A stretch of 64,000 nt of DNA, taken from NCBI RefSeq assembly GCF_900111375.1, contig NZ_FOHB01000005.1, positions 1-64,000 on the forward strand, read 5' to 3'. A program made the translations under genes and the position numbers. Of this stretch, positions 54,850 to 64,000 are shown one piece after another; position 1 is the stretch's first letter, and every line of letters starts with the position of its first letter. This DNA is from Pedococcus cremeus (GTDB lineage Bacteria; Actinomycetota; Actinomycetes; Actinomycetales; Dermatophilaceae). Under the pieces are notes generated by a model. It was not told the DNA's origin. It did no database searches and saw nothing but the letters and a program-made list of their open reading frames with translations.

Positions 54850-54886
54850 GGTATGCCGCCCGCTCACCGTGAGCGGGCGGCATACC
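54850..54886 (-). terminator. 18-bp-arm intercistronic hairpin between livK and livH
   Basis: GGTATGCCGCCCGCTCAC (54850-54867) and its complement (54869-54886) form a near-perfect palindrome with a one-base centre. It is the third GGTATGCC/GGCATACC hairpin. Between binding protein and permeases it probably gives partial termination or mRNA protection. Confidence 0.7.
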
Positions 54887-54923
54887 CATCGCTGTGGAAA
54901 GGCTTGTCCCGGAAGGGGACTCG

Positions 54924-56162
54924 TCACATCTTGCAGGCGCCGCTCGGCGGTGCGTAGGCGGTCGCCGCGGGGATCGTCTTGACGATCTCCTCGAGGTCCC
55001 AGTCCTCCTTGACCTGGTCCTTGCTCTTGACCTTGGCCAGGTAGACGTCGTGGGTGACGTTGTGGTCGGCCGCGCGCACCTCACCGTTGCGCAGGAAGAC
55101 GTCGTTGATCTTCTTGCCCTCGAGCTGCTTGACGACGTCGTCCGCCTTGTCGGTGCCGGCGGCCTGGACGGCCTCGAGGTAGTTCAGGGCCGCCGAGTAG
55201 TTGCCGGCGTGCGCGAAGGAGGGACGGACGTTGGTCTTCGCCTTGAAGCGGTCGGCCCAGGCGCGGTTCTGGTCGTCGAAGTTCCAGTACCACGCGTCGG
55301 TGAACTGGGTGCCCTGGAACTGGTCGACGCCGAGGTTGTGGATGTCGGTGATGAACATCAGGCCGACGGCGAGCTTGGTCTTGCCCTGCAGGCCGGCCTG
55401 GTTGAACTGCTTGACGAAGTTCACCAGGTCACCGCCGGCGGCCATGGTGCCGATGACGTCGGGCTTGGACGACTGCGCCTTGGTGATGAACGTCGCGAAG
55501 TTGTCATTGGGGAACGGCGTCGCGATCGACTGCTGGACCTTGCCGCCGCCCTTCTCGATCGCAGCGGTGAACGACTTGTTCATGTCCTGGCCGAAGGCGT
55601 AGTCGGGGTAGACGATCGACCAGTTCTTGCCACCCTGGTCGACGACGGCCGAGGCCGTGCCCGCGGCGAGCATGGCGGTGTCGTAGGCCCAGTGGAAGGT
55701 GTACTTGTTGCACGACGCCCCGGTCAGCGCGGTGCTGCCGGCGCCGATGTTGATGTAGAGCTTCTTCTTCGCCTTGGCCTGGTTGGCGACCGCCAGGGCA
55801 GCCGACGAGGTCGGGACGTCGAGGATGATGTCCGCCTTGTCGCGGTCGTACATCTCCTGGGCCTTGGTGTTGGCGATGTCGGGCTTGTTCTGGTGGTCGG
55901 CCTGCACGATCTCGATGTCCTTGGCGACCGCCTTGTCGCCGTACTTCTTCTTGTAGTCGTCGATCGCCATCTGGATGGCGACCTTGCTGTTCGGCCCGGA
56001 GAGGTCCTTGTAGACGCCGGACTGGTCGTTCAGCAGGCCGAGGACGACCTTGCCGTCACTGATCTTGCCGCCGGCCGAGGCCGGTCCTCCGCCACCGCAG
56101 GCAGCGAGGAGCAGGCTCCCGGTGACGGCGGTGGCGGCCACCGCGATGGACTTGGTGCGCAT
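54924..56162 (-). CDS. livK: Branched-chain amino acid-type binding lipoprotein
   Basis: A 412-residue periplasmic-binding-protein type I lipoprotein. The lipobox is SLLLAAC (Cys22), followed by a Gly-rich linker. The mature part has KVVLGLLNDQSGVYKDLSG at the start, then the two-lobed fold (NIGAGS, YDTAMLAAG, YPDYAFGQD). It binds the imported solute outside the membrane. It lies third in the operon after the ATPase genes, with a 99-base gap that may hold an extra promoter. Confidence 0.9.
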   Translation of the reverse strand: MRTKSIAVAATAVTGSLLLAACGGGGPASAGGKISDGKVVLGLLNDQSGVYKDLSGPNSKVAIQMAIDDYKKKYGDKAVAKDIEIVQADHQNKPDIANTKAQEMYDRDKADIILDVPTSSAALAVANQAKAKKKLYINIGAGSTALTGASCNKYTFHWAYDTAMLAAGTASAVVDQGGKNWSIVYPDYAFGQDMNKSFTAAIEKGGGKVQQSIATPFPNDNFATFITKAQSSKPDVIGTMAAGGDLVNFVKQFNQAGLQGKTKLAVGLMFITDIHNLGVDQFQGTQFTDAWYWNFDDQNRAWADRFKAKTNVRPSFAHAGNYSAALNYLEAVQAAGTDKADDVVKQLEGKKINDVFLRNGEVRAADHNVTHDVYLAKVKSKDQVKEDWDLEEIVKTIPAATAYAPPSGACKM

Positions 56163-56261
56163 GTCCCCTCCTGGGGTGTGGTGGTGCTGGCTGGTTGAGA
56201 AGTGGTGACTTGTGAGACGTGGTGGTGCCGGGGCAGCCGTCCGGTGGGTGTGCCGGGGTGG

Positions 56262-57000
56262 CTACATGCCGAGGTACTCGAGCAGCTCGGTGGTGCGGGA
56301 CTGGAAGGCGTCGTTGTCGAGCGACTCGACGACCCTTCCCTGCGCGAGCAGGTAGTGGCGGTCGGCGACGGTGGACGCGAACTTCACGTTCTGCTCCACG
56401 AGGAGGACCGCCACGCCCTGGGCCTTGATCTGGCGGATGATCTCGCCGATCCGCTGCACGATGACCGGCGCGAGGCCCTCGCTCGGCTCGTCGAGGAGCA
56501 GCAGGCGCGAACCCATCCGCAGCACCCGGGCCATCGCCAGCATCTGCTGCTCGCCTCCGGAGAGCTTGGTGCCCGGGAAGTCGCGGCGCTCGTGCAGCAC
56601 GGGGAACTGCTCGTAGACCTGCTCGAGGGTCCACGCGTCCTTGTTGACCACGGGCGGCAGCGTGAGGTTCTCGGCGACGCTGAGGCTGGCGTAGATGCCC
56701 CGGTCGTCGGGGACCCAGCCGATGCCGGCCTTGGCCCGCGCGTCGGGCGAGGCCTTGCCGAGCTCGCGGCCGCCCCAGCTGATGGTGCCCTCGACGTGCC
56801 GGTGCAGCCCCATGATCGAGCGCAGCAGCGTGGTCTTGCCCGCGCCGTTGCGGCCCACGAGGGTGACCACCTCGCCGGGTTGCACGGCGAGGGAGACGTC
56901 GGTGAGCACCCGCGCCTCGCCGTACCAGGCGGACAGGGACTCGACGGCGAGCACGTCGCCGGAGGCCCGCTCGGTGGCCGTGGGCTGTGCGGTGGCGCGC

Positions 57001-57008
<8 letters not shown>
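56262..57008 (-). CDS. livF: Branched-chain amino acid ABC ATPase LivF
   Basis: A 248-residue ATPase. Walker A is GRNGAGKTT, the signature LSGGEQQM, and Walker B LLLLDEPSEGLAP. The start ATG at 57008 lies eight bases inside the livG coding end; the frame upstream is antisense-like. It ends RTTELLEYLGM, typical of LivF. It pairs with LivG to drive the LivHM channel. Confidence 0.93.
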
Positions 57009-57777
<769 letters not shown>

Positions 57778-57945
57778 CGGCACCTCCTCGTGCAGGGCAG
57801 GGCCGGCGGGGTGCCGGCTCAGGTTCTGCTGAACACTAGGGGCGCGTTCACCGCGGAGACATGTCGGGGTCGTCCACATACCTGTGACGAGACATGTGCC
57901 ACCACCACATGCCGGGGCACCGCCGCAGAAGAACCCCCTCCGGTA

Positions 57946-57972
57946 TTCCTCAGAAGAAATTCCTCAGAAGAA
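57946..57972. repeat. 13-base tandem duplication spanning a stop codon
   Basis: TTCCTCAGAAGAA occurs at 57946-57958 and 57960-57972. On the minus strand this duplicates TTCTTCTGA, the last two Phe codons and the stop of the VCBS protein, so a second in-frame-like end follows the first. Confidence 0.6.
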
Positions 57973-60216
57973 GTTGTGCCAGCCGTGGCCGATCTTCGTG
58001 TGGGTCGGGAAGCCGCCCCTGCCGTTGCCCTTGTAGACGTAGAGGTCGCCCGACATGGTGACCGCCCCGAGGTCGGCCCGCCCGTCACCGGTGAGGTCAC
58101 GACCGGAGAAGACCGCCCCGAAGGCGCCCCAGCCCGGCCCGACCACCCGGGATGCCCCGAACCCGCCCCTGCCGTTGCCGGGGTAGATCCGGAGCCTGCC
58201 GGCCGCGTCGACCGCCAGCAGGTCGGCCCTGCGGTCGCCGGTCACGTCGGTCGCGGCGAACACCGTCTGCATCGTGTCCCAGCCTGAGCCCACCCGCGTG
58301 GCGCTGGCGAACTTCGCGTTCCCGCGACCGCGGTAGAGGTAGAGGCCACCCGACGGGTTGACGGCGACGATGTCGGCGACCTTGTCCCCCGTGAAGTCGG
58401 CACTCGCATCGATGAACCGCATGCCGCCCCACCCGGTGCCGACGAGGCCGGAACCGATGCCATGGCCACTGCGGTCGACCGCCGCCATCTCGAGGTCACC
58501 CCAGGCCGCGAGGACCAGGTGGCTGCTGTAGATGTCGTTCCCCTCAGCCGGATGGGGCCGGTAACCCGTCCAGTCAGCGACGTTGTTGGCCGTGCCCAAG
58601 CCCGGTTTGCCCGTGCCGCGGTAGAGCCTGACCACAGCGTCGGCCGGCGGCTGCACCATGGCGAAGACGTCGTTGCGCCGATCCCCGTTGACGTCGCCGG
58701 CGGCCCAGATGTTCCCCGACAGCAGCGGAGTGGCGGAGACGGTGCTCGTCGGGCCGGGACCGACACTGCTCTGGGGCGTGATCGTGAAGGTGTACTTCCT
58801 GGCGTTGGTGAGCCCGGTGACGACTGTCTCCTGGTAGTCCCTGCCGTTGGAGGCGACCGTGAGGACCCGACCGCCGGGGTTGACGGTGACCCGGAAACCC
58901 GTCAGCTGGCTGCCCTGACCCGCCGGCACCGACCACCGCAGACCAGCCGCCCGCGGTCGGGAACGCGCCACAGCCGAGAGAGCCGAGGGCGTGACCCGGA
59001 CGTCGAGGGTCGAGAGGTCGAGCGTGTGCCGCCCCGTGGACTCGTAGGGTCGCCTCAGCAGCGTGCCGTCCCGCTGGTAGGTCGCCTGGTTGCCCTTGCT
59101 GTCCATCAGCTCGACGGAGGCGAGCTGCACGTCGCCGACCACATCGGCCGGCAGGGTGTCGGTGAAGGAACCGGTGGCCGGAACCTTGGTCGCGCACAGG
59201 GAGAACGCTGGGATGTCCGTGCCGCGCCTGACGTAGCGGAGCACTATCTGGCTGAGCGGCAGGGTGTCCTCATTGAACGCGTAGGAGACCGTGACCCGCC
59301 CACTCGCCCGCGACGTTCGACGGTCGACCGAGATCGCCGTGAGGACGGGCGACCGGTCGTCGTAGGTGGAGCCGGTCACCGAGAACCCAACCGATGAGAA
59401 GCCGATGGTGTGGGTGCCGGACTCGGTCGTCGCGTCGTAGGGAAGGTTGGTCATGCGACCGTCGGCATACCACGTCGTGGTGTTCCCGAGGACGTCACGC
59501 AGACGCACCATCGAGAGGAGGTGGCGGTCGTTGTAGACGGCAGAGGAGAGAGGGCGGGTGAACCTGACGGCCGCCAGCTCGCTCGTCGTGGTCGAGGACA
59601 TCGTGAAGCTGCTGGGCTTCGTGGCGCCGGTGAAGGTGAAGCTCGCTTCCACGACGGGGTGCGCGTCGTCCGCCGTCCACGCAACGGTCACAGGCTGCCC
59701 CGGCTTGACGTCGGGGGTGGTGACCGAGACACCTGTCAGCGTGGGCCCGGTGACGTCCTCCTCACCTGAGACCGTCACGTCCTTGCCGGGGAGGTCGAAG
59801 GTGTGGAGAGCGCCGCGGCTGGTCGTCCCGTCCCGGTCGTAGCGAATGGCGGCAGTCCCGTCGGTGGACATGACCGTGACCGACATGAGCTGGTAGGTGC
59901 CGTTGCGAGCCCCGTCGGGCACCGACCAGGTGAGGGTGCCACCCAGGGGCGCGTCATCCACCCGCATCACAACGTTTCCCCGGACCCCGGCCGGGGAGGC
60001 GTACCAGGCACTGATGTAGCCGAGCGTCGGCGTGTCCGCAGCCACCGAGTACCGCAGCTCGACCGAACCCGGGGAGGTGACCGACGTGGTCGACACCGAG
60101 AGTGCGGTCAGCACCGGTGGGTCGGTGACCGCCACGGCGACGGAGGCCGTTCCCATGGTCGCGACCAGTGCGGCCACGACGGCCAGGACGAGGCGGCGGA
60201 CACGCGCAGGCGCCAT
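57964..60216 (-). CDS. Large secreted VCBS/FG-GAP repeat protein
   Basis: A 750-residue exported protein. A signal peptide (1-29) is followed by several Ig-like segments (about 35-405), a fibronectin III-like domain (about 415-505) and a C-terminal FG-GAP/VCBS region (about 512-750). The calcium-type repeats include DVNGDRRNDVFAM, DFTGDKVADIVAV, DVTGDRRADLLAV and DLTGDGRADLGAV, each followed by YRG/YPG/YKGNGRG turns. No catalytic domain is seen. A role in surface attachment or polymer binding is plausible but unproven. Confidence 0.85.
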   Translation of the reverse strand: MAPARVRRLVLAVVAALVATMGTASVAVAVTDPPVLTALSVSTTSVTSPGSVELRYSVAADTPTLGYISAWYASPAGVRGNVVMRVDDAPLGGTLTWSVPDGARNGTYQLMSVTVMSTDGTAAIRYDRDGTTSRGALHTFDLPGKDVTVSGEEDVTGPTLTGVSVTTPDVKPGQPVTVAWTADDAHPVVEASFTFTGATKPSSFTMSSTTTSELAAVRFTRPLSSAVYNDRHLLSMVRLRDVLGNTTTWYADGRMTNLPYDATTESGTHTIGFSSVGFSVTGSTYDDRSPVLTAISVDRRTSRASGRVTVSYAFNEDTLPLSQIVLRYVRRGTDIPAFSLCATKVPATGSFTDTLPADVVGDVQLASVELMDSKGNQATYQRDGTLLRRPYESTGRHTLDLSTLDVRVTPSALSAVARSRPRAAGLRWSVPAGQGSQLTGFRVTVNPGGRVLTVASNGRDYQETVVTGLTNARKYTFTITPQSSVGPGPTSTVSATPLLSGNIWAAGDVNGDRRNDVFAMVQPPADAVVRLYRGTGKPGLGTANNVADWTGYRPHPAEGNDIYSSHLVLAAWGDLEMAAVDRSGHGIGSGLVGTGWGGMRFIDASADFTGDKVADIVAVNPSGGLYLYRGRGNAKFASATRVGSGWDTMQTVFAATDVTGDRRADLLAVDAAGRLRIYPGNGRGGFGASRVVGPGWGAFGAVFSGRDLTGDGRADLGAVTMSGDLYVYKGNGRGGFPTHTKIGHGWHNFF

Positions 60217-60313
60217 GAGTTCCCCCCAGAAGATGTGACGTCTGGCGGAAGCCTAGAGACGAACGGGCCGTTTCGGGGCCAAACGGGCGCAGCCGGCCGA
60301 GTCCGCCCGGGTG

Positions 60314-61726
60314 TCAGTGCCAGCGGTCGGGGTGCACGTCCCCGGGGATGTCGGCCGCCGGGTCGTAGGGCGTGCGCGTGAAGCGGAACGAGCCGAGGTC
60401 GAGGTGGCTGACCCGGCCGGCGTCGTCGCGCACCACCGTCAGCAGCTCCCCCTCGAAGTAGCCGTCGAGGCCGACCCAGCCGCCCTCGACCGGCCGGAAC
60501 CGAGAGCCGCGCTGCACGCCGGGGGCACCGAGCACCAGCTGCCCGTCGCGCCCGAGCGACAGCGTGTAGCCGGAGGTGCCCCAGTACCACTCGCCGACCA
60601 GCTCGAGCGAGGCCGCCTGCTCGGCGTCGGCCGACCACGGAGGCGGTGCGACCGGCTCACGCTCGCGCAGGGTGCCGAGCAGGTCCTCGGCCAGCGAGGG
60701 CCGCAGGCCCGAGGTGGCGTTGGCGAACACCACGCAGCCGTCACCGGTCTCCAGGTCGACCCGCAGGCCGGCGAGGAACCCGGGCATGGAGCCGCCGTGG
60801 CCGCCGTAGCGGGTGCCCTCGACGTTCCACAGCTGCCAGCCGAGCCCGTGCGCCCCGACCCACCCGGTGCCGGGCACGTCGTTGACCGCGATGGGCTGGC
60901 ACATCTCGGCCAGGGTCTCCTTGGACAGCAGGCCGCCCGTCTCGCCGGCGAGGAAGGCAGCCCATCGCGAGAGGTCCTCGATTGTCGACCAGAACTGGCC
61001 TGCCGGGGCCATGGCTCCGGCGTCGTGCTCCGGCTCGACGTGCAGCACGTCGGCCAGCGGGTGCACGCCCCAGCCGCGAGCCGCCGGCTCTTCGGGGCGA
61101 GTCGTGGTGCGGGTCATCCCCAACGGCAGGAGCAGGCCCTCGCGCACCGCGTGGTGCCACGGCACCTCCCGCAGCCGAGCCACGAGCTCGCCGAGCACGG
61201 CATACCCGACGTTGGAGTAGTGGAAGCGAGCCCCGGGGCGGAACAACAGCTTCGGCCGCGAGGCCACCAGGTCGTCCCACGAGCCGCCCGCGACCCGTTC
61301 CCACCACGGCCCGGCGGTCTCCGCCTGCAGCCCGGAGGTGTGCGACAGGAGCTGGGCGACGGTGACCGCGCCGTGCGGCGCATCGGGGAGGTGCGCCGAG
61401 ACCGGGTCGTTCAGGTCGAGGCGGCCCTCGTCGCGCAGCCGCAGCACCTCGACCGCCACGAAGGTCTTGGTGATCGAGCCGATCCGGTACTGCGTGCGGG
61501 GCGTCGCCAGCTCGCCGTCGGACCGTCCGTCGACGGTGCCGACCGCATCTGACCAGACCAATGCACCGTCGCGGACCAGCCCGGCCGCCACGGAGGGCAG
61601 CCGGCGCTCGGCCTGCTCCACGGCGAGCCGCTGCGACAACGCCCGAGCGGTGGTCGCCTCGATGCCTCCCGCCGTCGCGGCTGCGGCCGTCGTGGCCCCC
61701 GGCTCGGCGCCCCCCGACACGGTCAC
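60314..61726 (-). CDS. Serine hydrolase, beta-lactamase class C fold
   Basis: A 470-residue serine hydrolase of the AmpC/esterase/DD-peptidase superfamily. The SxxK motif is SITK (~84-87), the YxN motif YSN (in FHYSNVGY) and the third motif HGG (in YGGHGGSMPG). About 110 residues beyond the catalytic domain form a beta-rich C-terminal part. No signal peptide is evident, so an intracellular esterase or peptidase is as likely as a beta-lactamase. It starts with GTG overlapping the topA stop (GTGA). Confidence 0.85.
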   Translation of the reverse strand: MTVSGGAEPGATTAAAATAGGIEATTARALSQRLAVEQAERRLPSVAAGLVRDGALVWSDAVGTVDGRSDGELATPRTQYRIGSITKTFVAVEVLRLRDEGRLDLNDPVSAHLPDAPHGAVTVAQLLSHTSGLQAETAGPWWERVAGGSWDDLVASRPKLLFRPGARFHYSNVGYAVLGELVARLREVPWHHAVREGLLLPLGMTRTTTRPEEPAARGWGVHPLADVLHVEPEHDAGAMAPAGQFWSTIEDLSRWAAFLAGETGGLLSKETLAEMCQPIAVNDVPGTGWVGAHGLGWQLWNVEGTRYGGHGGSMPGFLAGLRVDLETGDGCVVFANATSGLRPSLAEDLLGTLREREPVAPPPWSADAEQAASLELVGEWYWGTSGYTLSLGRDGQLVLGAPGVQRGSRFRPVEGGWVGLDGYFEGELLTVVRDDAGRVSHLDLGSFRFTRTPYDPAADIPGDVHPDRWH

Positions 61727-64000
61727 GCCTTCTTCGTCGCGCTCTTGGCCGTCGCCTTCTTGGCGGTGGACTTCTTCGCCGTCGTCTTCTTCGTGGTCGT
61801 CTTCTTGGTGGCGCGCTTGCGCGTGGTCGGACCCTTGGCGCGCTTCTCGGCGAGCAGCTCGGCGCCGCGCTCGGGAGTGAGCGACTCGGGCTCGTCGTCC
61901 TTGCGCAGCGTGGCGTTGGTCTCGCCGTCGGTCACGTAGGGACCGAACCGGCCGTCCTTGACCACCATCGGCTTACCGGACACGGGGTCGTTGCCGAGCT
62001 CCTTGAGCGGGGCGGTGCTCGCACCGCGGCCACGCGCCTTGGGCTGCGCGTAGATGGCCAGCGCCTCCTCGAGCGTGATGTCGAAGAGCTGCTGCTCGCT
62101 CGTCAGCGACCGCGAGTCGGTGCCCTTCTTCAGGTAGGGCCCGTAGCGCCCGTTCTGCGCGGTGATCTCGACCTGCGTGCCGTCCTCCTCGGTCGCCACA
62201 CCGACGACGCGCGGCAGCGACAGCAGCTTCAGCGCGGTGTCGAGGTCGAGGCTCGCGAGGTCCATGTCCTTGAAGAGCGACGCGGTGCGCGGCTTGACCT
62301 TGGCCTTGCCCCGCGACTTCGTCGCGCCGGAGGTCTCCGCGGTCTCGTCGGTGAGGACCTCGGTCACGTACGGCCCGTAGCGGCCGGCCTTGGCGACGAT
62401 GTCGCGACCGGTCTCGGGGTCCTGGCCGAGCACCCGGCCGTCGTCGGACGACTGCTCGAGCAGCTCGCGCGCCTTCTGCGGGGTCATCTCGTCGGGCGCG
62501 ACGTCGTCGGTGATGGTGGCGCGCCGCGGCTGGCCGCTCGCGCCCTCGGCGACCTCGCCGGTGGTGAGGTCGACGCCCTCGGGCGCCGCCTCCTCCACGT
62601 ACGGGCCGTACCGCCCGACCCGCACGACGATGCCGTCGCCGATCGGGATGGTGGAGATCTCGCGGGCGTCGATCTCGCCGAGGTCCTCGACGAGACGGCG
62701 CAGGCCGTCCTGGGTCTTGCCCTCGTCGCCGAAGTAGAACCGGGCGAGCCACCGGGCCCGCTCCTCGTCACCGTTGGCGATGCGGTCGAGGTCCTCCTCC
62801 ATGGAGGCGGTGAAGTCGTAGTCGACCAGCGAGCCGAAGTGCTCCTCGAGCAGACGCGTCACCGCGAACGCCAGCCAGGTCGGGATCAGGGCGGAGCCGC
62901 GGGTGTTGACGTAGCCGCGGTCCTGGATGGTGCCCATGATCGACGCGTACGTCGACGGACGGCCGATCCCCTTCTCCTCCATGGCCTTCACCAGGGTCGC
63001 CTCGGTGTAGCGCGGGGGCGGGCTGGTCTCGTGCCCGTCGGCCTCGGCGCGGATCACCGTGATCGCGACACCCTCGCTGAGCTTGGGCAGGCGCCGCTCC
63101 TCGTCGGTGGCCGAGCTCCCGCGGCCACCGTCGTCGTCGCGCCCCTCCTCGTATGCCGCGAGGAAGCCGCGGAAAGTGATGACCGTGCCGCTGGCGGAGA
63201 ACTCGACCGTGCGGCCGTCCGCGAGCGTGGCCCCCAGCTTCACCGTGGCGGTCGAGCCGCGGGCGTCTGCCATCTGGGAGGCGATCGTGCGCTTCCAGAT
63301 CAGCTCGTAGAGGGCGAACTCGTCGCCGCGCAGCTCGCCGGCCACCTGGGCGGGCGTGCGGAAGCGGTCACCCGCCGGGCGGATCGCCTCGTGCGCCTCC
63401 TGGGCGTTCTTGACCTTCTTCTCGTACAGGCGCGGCGACTGCGGCACGTACTCGGCGCCGTAGAGGTCGCGAGCCTGCTGGCGGGCGGCGGACAGGGCCG
63501 CCTCGGACAGCGTGGTGCTGTCCGTACGCATGTAGGTGATGTAGCCGTTCTCGTAGAGGCGCTGGGCCACGCGCATCGCGTTCTTCGACGACAGCCGCAG
63601 CTTGCGCGACGCCTCCTGCTGGAGGGTGCTGGTCGTGAAGGGCGCGGACGGCCGGCGGGTGTAGGGCTTCTCCTGCACCGCCGTGACCGAGACGCTCGCG
63701 GACTGCACGGCCTCGGCGATGGTGCGGGCGGCAGCCTCGTCGAGGTGCGTGACGCTTCGGGACTTCAGGGTGCCGTCGTCGGCGAAGTCGCGGCCGGTGG
63801 CGACGCGGGCGCCGTCGACCATGGTCAGGCGCGCGGTGAACTGGCTCTTCTGGTCGCCGGGCGTGAAGTCGCCCTCGACGTCCCAGTAGGAGGCACGGAC
63901 GAACGCCATGCGCTCGCGCTCACGCTCGACCACCAGGCGGGTCGCCACGGACTGCACACGGCCCGCGGACAGGCCGGCCTTGACCTTGCGCCACAGCACG
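61723..64000 (-). CDS. topA: DNA topoisomerase I (3' part; start outside window)
   Basis: The last ~758 residues of type IA topoisomerase. The gene begins beyond base 64000, so the Toprim domain is not seen. The active-site tyrosine is in ENGYITYMRTDSTTL. After the core come four short repeats with GRYGPYV, AGRYGPYV, GRYGPYL and GRFGPYV, the zinc-finger-free C-terminal modules of actinobacterial TopA. The chain ends in a Lys/Ala/Thr-rich tail of ~35 residues that aids DNA binding. It relaxes negative supercoils. Confidence 0.95.
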   Translation of the reverse strand, partial: VLWRKVKAGLSAGRVQSVATRLVVERERERMAFVRASYWDVEGDFTPGDQKSQFTARLTMVDGARVATGRDFADDGTLKSRSVTHLDEAAARTIAEAVQSASVSVTAVQEKPYTRRPSAPFTTSTLQQEASRKLRLSSKNAMRVAQRLYENGYITYMRTDSTTLSEAALSAARQQARDLYGAEYVPQSPRLYEKKVKNAQEAHEAIRPAGDRFRTPAQVAGELRGDEFALYELIWKRTIASQMADARGSTATVKLGATLADGRTVEFSASGTVITFRGFLAAYEEGRDDDGGRGSSATDEERRLPKLSEGVAITVIRAEADGHETSPPPRYTEATLVKAMEEKGIGRPSTYASIMGTIQDRGYVNTRGSALIPTWLAFAVTRLLEEHFGSLVDYDFTASMEEDLDRIANGDEERARWLARFYFGDEGKTQDGLRRLVEDLGEIDAREISTIPIGDGIVVRVGRYGPYVEEAAPEGVDLTTGEVAEGASGQPRRATITDDVAPDEMTPQKARELLEQSSDDGRVLGQDPETGRDIVAKAGRYGPYVTEVLTDETAETSGATKSRGKAKVKPRTASLFKDMDLASLDLDTALKLLSLPRVVGVATEEDGTQVEITAQNGRYGPYLKKGTDSRSLTSEQQLFDITLEEALAIYAQPKARGRGASTAPLKELGNDPVSGKPMVVKDGRFGPYVTDGETNATLRKDDEPESLTPERGAELLAEKRAKGPTTRKRATKKTTTKKTTAKKSTAKKATAKSATKKA

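Overview
The window is very GC-rich chromosomal DNA from an actinobacterium. Pointers are the folate/ftsH/hpt/tilS/dacB block, NlpC/P60 and class III CoA-transferase families, GAF-ANTAR and TipA-type regulators, LAxTG sorting signals, GTG starts and 4-bp ATGA/GTGA gene overlaps. Gene content and style are most like Intrasporangiaceae-type soil or water actinomycetes; that placement is an inference.

Layout. 1-11.2 kb (minus strand): dacB, a DUF2342 metalloprotease, tilS, hpt, ftsH, folE, an MprF-like membrane protein, folP, a folB-folK fusion and a DUF3180 protein. 11.3-21.7 kb: ppa with a strong terminator, a secreted NlpC/P60 hydrolase, an MFS transporter, a phosphoribosyltransferase-hydrolase fusion, an epoxide-hydrolase-like enzyme, small membrane and unknown proteins, a GAF-ANTAR regulator and a PhoX-like secreted protein.

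21.9-35.8 kb is foreign DNA at a tRNA-Thr(CGU) gene. Three direct repeats carry the tRNA 3' end plus its terminator (21894, 22963, 35701). They mark two tandem insertions: a 1.07-kb remnant with one endonuclease/phosphatase-fold gene, and a 12.7-kb island. The island has a tyrosine-recombinase remnant next to the tRNA and a one-direction cluster: XRE-cupin regulator, Tat/lipoprotein NMT1-like binding protein, ABC ATPase, permease, FAD oxidoreductase, class III CoA-transferase, enoyl-CoA hydratase-like protein, DHDPS-family lyase, a short-chain dehydrogenase lacking YxxxK, aldehyde dehydrogenase and an adenosine-deaminase-fold enzyme with an altered active site. It reads as a complete uptake-plus-catabolism unit for an unidentified, probably nitrogen-containing, carboxylated compound. 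It is the best candidate here for an undescribed system.

35.9-52.7 kb: a secreted peptidase lipoprotein, holB-tmk, an L-lactate-permease family gene divergent from a FadR-type regulator, and a peptide ABC operon ending in gamma-glutamyltranspeptidase. FadR-type operators lie upstream of both lctP and the peptide operon. Next come DUF488, a decayed and an intact LAxTG surface protein in tandem, and a TipA-like MerR regulator. 52.9-57.8 kb is a full branched-chain-amino-acid-type ABC operon (livG-livF-livK-livH-livM). 58-64 kb holds a secreted VCBS/FG-GAP protein, a serine beta-lactamase-fold hydrolase and the 3' part of topA, which runs off the end.

The heptamer GTATGCC/GGCATAC recurs through the core DNA in all reading contexts, forms inverted pairs in three intergenic hairpins, and was not seen in the island.
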